In this document: one piece after another, positions 1 to 5,074 of the stretch
Layout: every line of letters begins with the position of its first letter
Position numbering within the stretch: the stretch's first letter is position 1
Assembly: GCA_030831885.1 (NCBI GenBank)
Contig: JAURKF010000251.1
Coordinates: 1-5,277 of the forward strand
Length of the DNA stretch: 5,277 nucleotides
Reading direction: 5' to 3'
Source of the DNA: Flavobacteriales bacterium
GTDB taxonomy: Bacteria; Bacteroidota; Bacteroidia; Flavobacteriales; UA16
Position numbers and translations under genes: made by a program
Notes under the pieces: model-generated
Told to the model about the DNA's origin: nothing
Databases searched by the model: none
The model's input: only the letters and a program-made list of their open reading frames with translations

Positions 1-555
1 AATTGGGACATGGGCGCGAAGATTACCATCGACTCTGCATCGCTCATGAACAAAGGCTTAGAGGTGATTGAAGCCAAGTGGCTTTTTCATTTGAAGCCCG
101 AGCAAATTGATGTGATTGTGCATCCGCAAAGCATCATACACAGCATCGTACAATTTACCGACGGCAGCATGAAAGCGCAGATGGGCTTGCCCGATATGAA
201 GTTGCCCATTCAATATGCCATCGCTTATCCCGAGCGCATCTATGCAGACTTCCCGCGTTTTGATTTCTTGAAATATCCTTCGCTCACCTTCGAGCAACCC
301 GATAGAAAAAGTTTCCGTTGTTTGGACCTGGCGTTTGAAGCCATGCACCGCGGCGGCAATGCACCGTGCGTGTTGAATGGCGCCAATGAAGTAGCCGTGA
401 AATTATTCCTGGAGGAAAAGATTGGCTTCCTGCAAATACCGGAGGTTGTTGAGCGCGCGTTGAATACTGTTGCTTTTATCGAGAAGCCTTCGTTGCAAGA
501 TTATTTTGAGAGTGATGCGGCGGCGCGGGCCTCGGCTTCGCTCGGCCACCGTTAA
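1..555 (+). CDS. dxr: 1-deoxy-D-xylulose 5-phosphate reductoisomerase, C-terminal part (5' truncated by window)
   Basis: This is the C-terminal 184 residues of DXR (IspC), the cytosolic NADPH-dependent enzyme that turns DXP into 2-C-methyl-D-erythritol 4-phosphate in the MEP isoprenoid pathway. The frame is open from base 1 and reads NWDMG before the first internal Met, so the gene starts upstream and the ATG at 10 is not its start. Visible family motifs are KITIDSASLMNKGLEVIEA (fragment residues 7-25, with the substrate-binding Asn17, Lys18 and Glu21), HPQSIIHS, a GLPDMKLPIQYA segment, and the C-terminal helical-domain block RGGNAPCVLNGANEVAV. The NADPH-binding N-terminal domain lies outside the window. 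The last residues, ASASLGHR, are coded by a GC-rich repeat-like stretch and do not look like a normal DXR tail, so the original 3' end may have been replaced. No terminator with a T-tract follows. The family call is near certain. Confidence 0.96.
   Translation, partial: NWDMGAKITIDSASLMNKGLEVIEAKWLFHLKPEQIDVIVHPQSIIHSIVQFTDGSMKAQMGLPDMKLPIQYAIAYPERIYADFPRFDFLKYPSLTFEQPDRKSFRCLDLAFEAMHRGGNAPCVLNGANEVAVKLFLEEKIGFLQIPEVVERALNTVAFIEKPSLQDYFESDAAARASASLGHR
528..547. repeat. GC-rich TTCGCTC-type dispersed repeat at the dxr 3' end
   Basis: The 20-mer begins and ends with the self-complementary GGCC around a core of CTCGGCTTCGCTC. Its complement contains GCCGAG twice, separated by CGAA. From memory, it resembles the widespread CCTTCGACTTCGCTCAGG class of dispersed bacterial repeats. 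Here it lies inside the open reading frame and encodes part of the last residues of Dxr. Base composition jumps from that of the gene to almost pure G/C just before it. Membership of the repeat family is inferred and was not checked against the genome. Confidence 0.45.
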
Positions 556-655
556 TTGCGGGGGTTGCCCATGGAGTGGCTTCTAGCGGATGGGACGCGC
601 AGCAGTGCTTCCGTAATGCTTCGGATAATGTGGGGGCATCTTACATCTCATGATT

Positions 656-688
656 CCCTACGATTGAAATCGTGGGCTGATCAGCACC
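656..688. repeat. Two abutting palindromes between dxr and frr (REP-like or bidirectional terminator candidate)
   Basis: The first palindrome has ACGATT (660-665) against AATCGT (668-673). It is extended by CCC (656-658) and GGG (674-676) with a single bulged T. The second, GCTGATCAGC at 676-685, is a perfect 10-bp palindrome that starts on the last G of the first, with GG and CC continuing outside it after a bulged A. The position between two convergent stop codons suits a bidirectional transcription end or a REP-type element. Neither side has a clear T-tract, so a classical intrinsic terminator is not supported. Confidence 0.5.
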
Positions 689-722
689 CTAATGACAAGC
701 GAACGGCAATTGCGAGCATTCG

Positions 723-772
723 CACTTCGCCACTCGCCACTAGTCACTGGTCATTAGTCATTGGTCACTATA
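723..772. repeat. Degenerate 7-bp tandem array at the frr 3' end
   Basis: After a leading 8-bp variant, CACTTCGC (723-730), the sequence reads in strict 7-bp steps from 731: CACTCGC, CACTAGT, CACTGGT, CATTAGT, CATTGGT, CACTATA. The consensus is CAYTRGT on the plus strand. Positions 1, 2 and 4 of each unit are fixed while positions 3, 5 and 6 vary. The last unit contains the frr stop codon (complement of 768-770), so the array abuts and slightly enters the coding region. Copies are too diverged and too short for a CRISPR. Confidence 0.8.
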
Positions 773-1331
773 TCGTCATGATATCCTTATCCTTCACCGC
801 TATCATCTCTTCAACCTTGCGGTTGAATTTGTCGGTGAGGTCTTGCACTTTTGCTTCGCCGGCTTTGGCTTCGTCTTCGGGCAGGCCGTCTTTCTGAGCG
901 GTCTTGATGAAGTCGAGAGCTTCTTTGCGGGAATTGCGAATACCTACTTTGGCGTGTTCGCCCTCGGCGTGAGCGCGCTTGCTGAGGTCTTTGCGTCGCT
1001 CTTCAGTAAGCATAGGTACAGAGATGATGATGAGGTCGCCGTTGTTCTGCGGATTCAGACCCAAGTTGGCTTCCATGATGGCCTTGGCGATTTCATTCAG
1101 CATGTGTTTTTCCCACGGTTGCACGGTGATGGTGCGTGCATCGGGTGTGTTCACGTTGGCGATGTTTTTGAGCAGGGTAGGAGCACCGTAATAATCGAGC
1201 TTCACGCCATCGAGCATAGCAGGCGAGGCTTTGCCGGCGCGGATTTTGGAAAGTTCGAAGTCGAGGTGATCCAGTGACTTCTGCATTGCATCTGTGGCCT
1301 CATCGAGTGCCATTTTTACTTCATCGCTCAT
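768..1331 (-). CDS. frr: Ribosome recycling factor
   Basis: This 187-residue protein is the full length expected for RRF (about 185). RRF binds the post-termination ribosome and, with EF-G, splits it into subunits. The N-terminal helix carries LSKIRAGKASPAMLDGVKLDYYG (residues 27-49), followed by the beta-rich domain II with DARTITVQPWEK. The C-terminal helices begin at LTEERRKDL (108-116) and contain IRNSRKEA, whose Arg132 sits at the position of the functionally essential Arg132 of the E. coli protein. The ATG at 1331 matches the family N-terminus. No Shine-Dalgarno sequence precedes it, which is usual in Bacteroidota. It follows pyrH by 41 bp on the same strand, the common bacterial pyrH-frr order. 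The stop codon lies inside a tandem repeat, but the protein looks complete. Confidence 0.98.
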   Translation of the reverse strand: MSDEVKMALDEATDAMQKSLDHLDFELSKIRAGKASPAMLDGVKLDYYGAPTLLKNIANVNTPDARTITVQPWEKHMLNEIAKAIMEANLGLNPQNNGDLIIISVPMLTEERRKDLSKRAHAEGEHAKVGIRNSRKEALDFIKTAQKDGLPEDEAKAGEAKVQDLTDKFNRKVEEMIAVKDKDIMTI

Positions 1332-1355
1332 TTGCTATTGGCTTTTTTGAGTGTG

Positions 1356-1363
1356 CTAAAATA
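1356..1363 (-). promoter_or_regulatory. Possible -7 element in the pyrH-frr gap
   Basis: On the minus strand the 41-bp gap reads TATTTTAG, a 7/8 match to the Bacteroidota -7 consensus TAnnTTTG, about 24 bp before the frr start. It could give frr a second promoter besides read-through from pyrH. No convincing TTG -33 element was seen, and the AT-rich context makes a chance match easy. Confidence 0.25.
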
Positions 1364-1372
1364 ATAGGCCGA

Positions 1373-2080
1373 TTAGAAACTAACCAAGGTTCCTATGGCA
1401 TCGCCCGACACTAGTTTTTTCAGGTTGCCCTTTTTGTTCATGTCGAAAACGATAATGGGCAGCTTGTTTTCGTTGCACAAGGTAAACGCTGTCATGTCCA
1501 TCACCTTTAGGTCCTTTTCGAATACTTCGGTGAAGCTCACCTTATCATAACGCATCGCTGTTTTGTCTTTCTCGGGGTCTGCCGTGTAAATGCCATCTAC
1601 ACGCGTGCCTTTCAAAATCACGTCGCAGTCGGTTTCGATGGCGCGCAGAGAAGCGGCAGTATCGGTAGTGAAGAATGGATTACCCGTGCCCGATCCGAAA
1701 ATTACCACACGACCTTTTTCCAAATGGCGCACAGCGCGGCGTTTGATGAAGGGTTCGGCAATGGCTTTCATTTCGATGGCGCTTTGCAGGCGTGTGTCGA
1801 CGCCAATGCTTTCGAGCGCACTTTGTAATGCCATGCTATTTATCATCGTGGCCAGCATTCCCATATAATCACCTTGGGTGCGTTCCATGCCGCCTTGTTC
1901 GGCCTGCACACCGCGGAAGATGTTGCCGCCGCCAATGACGATGGCAATTTGAACACCGGAGGTCCAAATCTCTTTGATTTCTTCGGCGTATTGCAACAGG
2001 CGTTGGTTATCGATGCCGAATTGCTTGTCGCCCATAAGCGATTCGCCGCTCAGTTTTAACAGGATGCGTTTGTACTTCAT
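1373..2080 (-). CDS. pyrH: Uridylate kinase (UMP kinase)
   Basis: A 235-residue amino-acid-kinase-fold protein, full length for the bacterial hexameric UMP kinase that phosphorylates UMP to UDP with ATP in the cytosol. It shows KLSGESL (residues 9-15, phosphate-binding lysine), the GGGNIFRG loop (50-57), [16 protein letters not shown] (70-85), [19 protein letters not shown] (129-147) and [13 protein letters not shown] (157-169), the nucleotide-binding segment. The start at 2080 gives the canonical [14 protein letters not shown]-terminus. No Shine-Dalgarno sequence is present upstream. It is the first gene of a pyrH-frr pair and is divergent from fbp across a repeat-rich 596-bp gap. tsf, often adjacent in other bacteria, is absent here. 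Confidence 0.98.
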   Translation of the reverse strand: MKYKRILLKLSGESLMGDKQFGIDNQRLLQYAEEIKEIWTSGVQIAIVIGGGNIFRGVQAEQGGMERTQGDYMGMLATMINSMALQSALESIGVDTRLQSAIEMKAIAEPFIKRRAVRHLEKGRVVIFGSGTGNPFFTTDTAASLRAIETDCDVILKGTRVDGIYTADPEKDKTAMRYDKVSFTEVFEKDLKVMDMTAFTLCNENKLPIIVFDMNKKGNLKKLVSGDAIGTLVSF

Positions 2081-2088
2081 TTGGGAGG

Positions 2089-2096
2089 CGAAGTTA
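2089..2096 (-). promoter_or_regulatory. Candidate pyrH -7 promoter element
   Basis: The minus strand reads TAACTTCG eight bases before the pyrH ATG, a 7/8 match to the Bacteroidota -7 consensus TAnnTTTG. It would give a leader of only a few bases. There is no recognisable -33 TTG at the usual distance; that region is the C-rich face of the adjacent heptamer array. The same TAnnTTCG variant occurs before fbp, which adds some weight. Confidence 0.4.
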
Positions 2097-2104
2097 GGGA
2101 GAAA

Positions 2105-2160
2105 AGGGATAGGGGTAAGGGGTGAGGGGATAGGGATGAGGGGTAAGGGGTTTGTGGGTA
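2105..2160. repeat. G-rich 7-bp tandem array upstream of pyrH (quadruplex-forming motif)
   Basis: Eight consecutive 7-bp units run in phase, for example GGGGTAA (2112-2118), GGGGTGA (2119-2125), GGGGATA (2126-2132) and GGGGTAA again (2140-2146). The first three or four bases of the units are almost always G, and the rest varies among TAA, TGA and ATA. The array contains six successive runs of three or four G between 2112 and 2150, with loops of three to four bases, which satisfies the intramolecular G-quadruplex pattern. The G-rich strand is the template strand for pyrH transcription. The array starts only about nine bases beyond the candidate pyrH -7 element. Confidence 0.85.
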
Positions 2161-2161
2161 G

Positions 2162-2197
2162 TTCTCATTCTCATTCTGTTTCTCGCTCTGATTCTTG
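2162..2197. repeat. Degenerate 6-bp tandem array
   Basis: Six in-phase hexamers: TTCTCA twice, then TTCTGT, TTCTCG, CTCTGA and TTCTTG. The consensus is TTCTCN. It follows the heptamer array after one base and is followed with no gap by an octamer array, so three arrays of different period and sequence are fused end to end. Confidence 0.75.
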
Positions 2198-2237
2198 GGT
2201 GAAATGGTGAATCAGTGAAGAGGTGAAATGGTGGGGG
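2198..2237. repeat. Degenerate 8-bp tandem array, copy A
   Basis: Five in-phase octamers: GGTGAAAT, GGTGAATC, AGTGAAGA, GGTGAAAT, and a degenerate GGTGGGGG. The consensus is RGTGAAnn. The same unit recurs at 2573-2612 in the same orientation and inverted at 2616-2647, on the other side of the long inverted repeat. Confidence 0.8.
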
Positions 2238-2333
2238 CGTTCCTTTTTTGGATTTGAATTTTTCACCGCAAACTAAGGTCGCTCCTTCTGATTAAAGAGT
2301 GAAGTGCGCAAACAGGCATTGGGCTTTGGCCAT
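2238..2333. other. Part of the 596-bp pyrH-fbp gap with no recognised feature
   Basis: Between the octamer array and the long inverted repeat I see no gene, promoter or repeat that I can support. Short open frames cross it on both strands, but they run straight through the palindrome and have no family resemblance. The gap as a whole (2081-2676) holds regulatory DNA and repeats only. Confidence 0.6.
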
Positions 2334-2478
2334 GCAACCCATCCCCCGGCCCCTCCCCAAAAGGAAGGGGCGAGCCTTCTCGTGAAGATGTTTCTTTTAA
2401 CACTAAGCTTATCCAGTCTGAGGCTTTTTACAAAAGGGTCACCCCTTCCTTTTGGGGAGGGGCCGAGGGATGGGTTGC
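2334..2478. repeat. Long imperfect inverted repeat (37-bp arms, MITE-like or cruciform)
   Basis: The left arm (2334-2370) and right arm (2442-2478) are reverse complements at 36 of 37 positions. The only difference is C versus T in the segment CCATCCCYCGG. Each arm contains CCCCTCCCCAAAAGGAAGGG or its complement, and the outer ends read GCAACCCATCC. The 71-bp interior (2371-2441) is not obviously coding. RNA from either strand would form a very stable stem. From memory, similar CCCCTCCCCAAAAGGAAGGGG segments recur between genes in Bacteroidota genomes, so a mobile or amplified non-coding element is likely. No transposase is present and I could not define target-site duplications. There is no T-tract, so it is not a classical terminator. 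Confidence 0.85.
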
Positions 2479-2572
2479 TCACACCACACATACTCACCGC
2501 TTCCGCACAACGCACGCCAATTAAAAGCAGCGACGTTGCGGTACTTCATACTTAGTCTTGTGTATTTATACG

Positions 2573-2647
2573 AGTGAAATAGTGAAGCGGTGAAGCAGTG
2601 AATCAGTAACACGCCACTTCACTGCTTCACTACTTCACTGCTTCTCC
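2573..2647. repeat. 8-bp tandem array, copy B, folded into a hairpin before fbp
   Basis: Octamers AGTGAAAT, AGTGAAGC, GGTGAAGC, AGTGAATC and a degenerate AGTAACAC (2573-2612) are followed by the inverted form of the same unit (repeated CTTCACTG/CTTCACTA, about 2616-2647). Arms 2581-2602 and 2618-2639 pair at 20 of 22 positions around a 15-base loop. The right arm ends 25 bp before the candidate fbp -7 element, inside the space where a -33 element and activator sites would be expected. The unit is the same family as copy A at 2198-2237. Confidence 0.82.
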
Positions 2648-2664
2648 CCCTCAAAGAAATTCCG

Positions 2665-2672
2665 TATTTTCG
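2665..2672 (+). promoter_or_regulatory. Candidate fbp -7 promoter element
   Basis: TATTTTCG ends four bases before the fbp ATG and matches the Bacteroidota -7 consensus TAnnTTTG at 7 of 8 positions. Transcription from it would start at or within a few bases of the ATG, implying a leaderless or near-leaderless fbp message. No Shine-Dalgarno sequence is present, which fits. A -33 TTG is not evident at the expected spacing. Confidence 0.45.
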
Positions 2673-2676
2673 CGCC

Positions 2677-3687
2677 ATGTCCAGCATCGTCACCCTCAGC
2701 GAGTTCATTATGGAGCGTCAGGCGGATTTTCCCTACGCTTCGGGCGATTTGTCGCGCTTGCTTGCTGATATCGGTATTGCTGCCAAAATCGTTAACCACA
2801 AGGTGAACAAGGCAGGGTTGCAGGATATTCTCGGTGCCGTCGATACCACCAACATTCAAGGCGAGATTCAGATGAAGCTCGACGTATTTGCCGACAATGC
2901 GCTGCTCAATGCCGTGCGTTGGGGCGGACAAGTGTGTGGCGCGGCTAGTGAAGAAAATGAAAAGTATTTCACGTTCGAATCCGAGATATGTAAGAAGTCG
3001 AAATACGTTATACTGTTTGATCCGCTCGACGGTTCATCCAATGTCGATGTGAATGTTTCCATAGGTACTATTTTCAGCGTTTTTCGCAGAAAAAGCAGCG
3101 TTGGCGATTTGGCCAACGTGAATGACTTTTTACAAAAAGGAGCCGATCAGGTGGCTGCAGGATATGTGATCTATGGTTCAAGTACCATGCTGGTATATAC
3201 TACAGGTCACGGTGTGAATGGCTTCACACTTGAACCCAGCATCGGTGAGTTTTGTCTTTCGCATGAAAATATGTGCATCCCTGAAGACGGCACCATCTTC
3301 AGCATCAACGAAGGGAATTTGCTTTCATGCAGTCCAGGCGTTCAGAAGTATGTGAACTGGTGCAAAGAGACCGACAAGAAAACAAGTCGTCCATACAGCG
3401 CGCGCTACATTGGCTCGTTGGTAGCAGACTTTCACCGCAACCTCATCAAGGGTGGCATCTATCTATATCCCGGCACGGTGAAAAACCCAGAAGGAAAATT
3501 GCGATTGCAGTATGAAAGCAATCCGCTTGCATTCATCGTAGAGCAGGCCGGTGGCAAAGCATCGGATGGCCGCGGTCGTATACTCGACATTCAGCCTTCA
3601 TCGCTGCATCAGCGAGCCCCTTTGTTCATCGGAAGTAAAAACATGGTTGAGTTGGTGGAGCAGTTGATAGCAGAGGAGAACTTATGA
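2677..3687 (+). CDS. fbp: Fructose-1,6-bisphosphatase, class I
   Basis: A 336-residue class I FBPase, full length, that hydrolyses fructose 1,6-bisphosphate to fructose 6-phosphate in gluconeogenesis in the cytosol. Metal-site motifs are complete: SEEN (residues 91-94), DPLDGSSN (115-122, Asp115 and Asp118) and Glu280 in [17 protein letters not shown]. Substrate-binding segments include NEGN (211-214), [17 protein letters not shown] (240-256) and GGIYLYPGT. The AMP-site segments of the family are also recognisable: ASGDLSRLL near residue 21, and Lys109-Tyr110 just before the DPLDG motif. AMP inhibition is therefore plausible (inference). The ATG at 2677 gives the normal family N-terminus. It heads a run of overlapping genes; its TGA overlaps the mntA ATG by 4 bp (ATGA). 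Confidence 0.98.
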   Translation: MSSIVTLSEFIMERQADFPYASGDLSRLLADIGIAAKIVNHKVNKAGLQDILGAVDTTNIQGEIQMKLDVFADNALLNAVRWGGQVCGAASEENEKYFTFESEICKKSKYVILFDPLDGSSNVDVNVSIGTIFSVFRRKSSVGDLANVNDFLQKGADQVAAGYVIYGSSTMLVYTTGHGVNGFTLEPSIGEFCLSHENMCIPEDGTIFSINEGNLLSCSPGVQKYVNWCKETDKKTSRPYSARYIGSLVADFHRNLIKGGIYLYPGTVKNPEGKLRLQYESNPLAFIVEQAGGKASDGRGRILDIQPSSLHQRAPLFIGSKNMVELVEQLIAEENL

Positions 3688-4001
3688 GTGTTCCCAAAGA
3701 AATACAAGACCATATGATTGAATTGCAGGAATTATGCAATCGGTATCATGTGCGTTCATTGTATTTATTCGGCTCAGCTGTAAAAGGAGAAATGAAACCA
3801 ACAAGCGATTATGATTTTCTGATAGATATACCCTTGGTACAGGAGAATTTTGAAGCATATGCCAACAGTTATTTTGAAATGGCAGACTCCCTCGAAAGAA
3901 TGTTGAATCGGAAGGTGGATTTACTCACGCTTCCTATGCTTACCAATCCATACTTGATAAGGAGTATTGAGAATTCAAAAGTTAAAATTTATGGCTCTTG
4001 A
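3684..4001 (+). CDS. mntA: MNT-type nucleotidyltransferase, antitoxin of a HEPN/MNT pair
   Basis: A 105-residue minimal nucleotidyltransferase. The core motif GSX10DXD is exact: Gly30-Ser31, ten residues, then Asp42-Tyr43-Asp44. The third acidic residue is probably Asp79 in RKVDLLT. Proteins of this size and motif, directly followed by a HEPN gene, are antitoxins of type VII HepT/MntA systems. In characterised members MntA transfers AMP to a tyrosine of HepT and so neutralises it. The ATG overlaps the fbp stop (ATGA). GGAG at 3675-3678, five bases upstream, resembles a Shine-Dalgarno site, but it lies within fbp codons. Base composition is visibly AT-richer than fbp, suggesting later acquisition. 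It could instead be an orphan MNT protein with another target, but the hepT neighbour argues against that. Confidence 0.9.
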   Translation: MSVPKEIQDHMIELQELCNRYHVRSLYLFGSAVKGEMKPTSDYDFLIDIPLVQENFEAYANSYFEMADSLERMLNRKVDLLTLPMLTNPYLIRSIENSKVKIYGS

Positions 4002-4347
4002 GATTCTCAAGGAATTGCATGACATTAGAACTTCAATCGATGAGATTGAAAATTTCATTGCAGAGACTTCAAGCTATAAAAAGTTTTTAGAGGACAAGAA
4101 AACACTCTATGCGGTTGAGCGCAAATTGGAAATTATTGGGGAGTGTGTGTTGCGCATCATGAGAAGGGATCCATTCATTCAGATTGAAAACGCACGGCGA
4201 ATAATTCAATTCAGAAACAGAATTGCTCATGAGTATGATAAGATTGACTACACGATATTGTGGTCTGTTGTCAAGAACCATCTTCCCTTACTAAAACAAG
4301 ATGTACTTTTGTTGATTGATAAATTGAACAATCACGGTGTCGGATAG
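3991..4347 (+). CDS. hepT: HEPN-domain ribonuclease toxin
   Basis: A 118-residue all-helical protein with the HEPN active-site motif RNRIAHEY at residues 75-82, that is RX4HXY with Arg75, His80 and Tyr82. In characterised HepT toxins Arg and His are needed for RNA cleavage, and the tyrosine is AMPylated by the partner MntA. All key residues are present, so an active toxin is predicted. I chose the ATG at 3991, which overlaps mntA by 11 bp and gives [16 protein letters not shown] at 3967 in the same frame would add eight residues with no support. No Shine-Dalgarno site is seen; the sequence before the start is A/T-rich, and translational coupling to mntA is likely. It is AT-richer than fbp and overlaps the next gene by 11 bp. 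Confidence 0.9.
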   Translation: MALEILKELHDIRTSIDEIENFIAETSSYKKFLEDKKTLYAVERKLEIIGECVLRIMRRDPFIQIENARRIIQFRNRIAHEYDKIDYTILWSVVKNHLPLLKQDVLLLIDKLNNHGVG

Positions 4348-5074
4348 CCTCGTCATCATACCAACCTACAACGAAAAGGAAAACGTGGAGCGTATGCTTC
4401 GCACGGTGTTTGGCTTGCCCAAGGCGTTTGATGTGTTGATTGTAGATGATGGTTCACCAGACGGCACTGCGCAAATCGTCAAAGGTTTGCAGACTGAATT
4501 TGCAGGAAAGCTTCATATCCACGAACGCAAAGGCAAACTCGGTTTAGGGACCGCCTACATCGCGGGTTTCAAATGGGCGCTGGAGCGCAATTATGAATTC
4601 ATTTTCGAGATGGATTGCGATTTTTCACACAACCCAAACGACCTCATACGCTTGTATGACGGATGTAATGCGCAGGGCGGTGATATGTCGGTAGGTTCGC
4701 GGTATGTTAAGGGAGGAGGAGTTCAGAATTGGCCTATGAAACGATTGGCGATGAGCTTCGGCGCATCGCTGTATGTGAACTCTATTTTGTGGTTGGGAGT
4801 ACGCGACAGCACTGCCGGTTTTGTTTGTTATCGAAGGAAGGTATTGGAGACTATAGATTTGGAAAGCATTCAATTCATCGGATATGCATTTCAAATTGAG
4901 ATGAAATACAACGCCCATTGCTTGGGCTTCAAAATAGTGGAAGTGCCCATCACCTTTATCGATCGTGAATTGGGTACGAGTAAAATGAGTATGAATATAT
5001 TCAATGAAGCAGTCCTGGGCGTGCTGAAGATGCGTTTCAGAAGGGTTTCGCGCAAGAACAAAAAGAAAACATGA
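4337..5074 (+). CDS. GT2 glycosyltransferase, polyprenyl monophosphomannose synthase-like (Dpm1 family)
   Basis: A 245-residue GT-A fold glycosyltransferase. In order: IIPTYNE (residues 7-13), IVDDGSPDGT (35-44), GLGTAYIAGFKWAL (69-82), EMDCDFSHNP (91-100, with the DXD metal site Asp93-Cys-Asp95), GSRYVKGG (120-127), DSTAGFVCYRR (157-167), GYAFQIEM (182-189) and PITFIDRELGTSKM (204-217). This pattern is that of dolichyl- or polyprenyl-phosphate mannose synthases, which move a sugar from a nucleotide donor to a membrane lipid phosphate. No C-terminal membrane segments are present, as in soluble single-domain members; the tail is basic (RKNKKK). The sugar is not certain. The GTG at 4337 is the only start before the PTYNE motif, because an in-frame TGA lies at 4325-4327. 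It overlaps hepT by 11 bp and the next gene by 4 bp. Confidence 0.92.
   Translation: MSDSLVIIPTYNEKENVERMLRTVFGLPKAFDVLIVDDGSPDGTAQIVKGLQTEFAGKLHIHERKGKLGLGTAYIAGFKWALERNYEFIFEMDCDFSHNPNDLIRLYDGCNAQGGDMSVGSRYVKGGGVQNWPMKRLAMSFGASLYVNSILWLGVRDSTAGFVCYRRKVLETIDLESIQFIGYAFQIEMKYNAHCLGFKIVEVPITFIDRELGTSKMSMNIFNEAVLGVLKMRFRRVSRKNKKKT

Noticed and set aside
556..897. 113-codon plus-strand open frame after dxr
   Set aside because: It overlaps frr antisense for its last 130 bases and runs through palindromes and the heptamer array. The peptide has no recognisable family and low-complexity parts.
843..1277. Plus-strand 144-codon open frame inside frr
   Set aside because: It is a shadow of frr, whose protein is full length and has all family motifs.
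2334..2478. Intrinsic terminator
   Set aside because: The stem is long and GC-rich, but no T-tract follows on either strand and both flanking genes point away from it.
2527..2539. 13-bp near-palindrome GCAGCGACGTTGC as an operator
   Set aside because: It is short, has one imperfect pair, and is more than 120 bp from the fbp start. No second copy or known regulator match supports it.
2273..2555. Open frames of 80-83 codons on both strands across the long inverted repeat
   Set aside because: Their sequence is dictated by the palindrome (Pro/Gly-rich mirror peptides on both strands), so they are by-products of repeat structure and not genes.
2105..2647. CRISPR array
   Set aside because: The repeated units are 6-8 bp, contiguous and degenerate, with no repeat-spacer alternation and no cas genes nearby.
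3967..3990. Upstream TTG start for hepT
   Set aside because: It would add eight residues deep in mntA with no homology support; the ATG at 3991 gives a normal HepT N-terminus and a short overlap.
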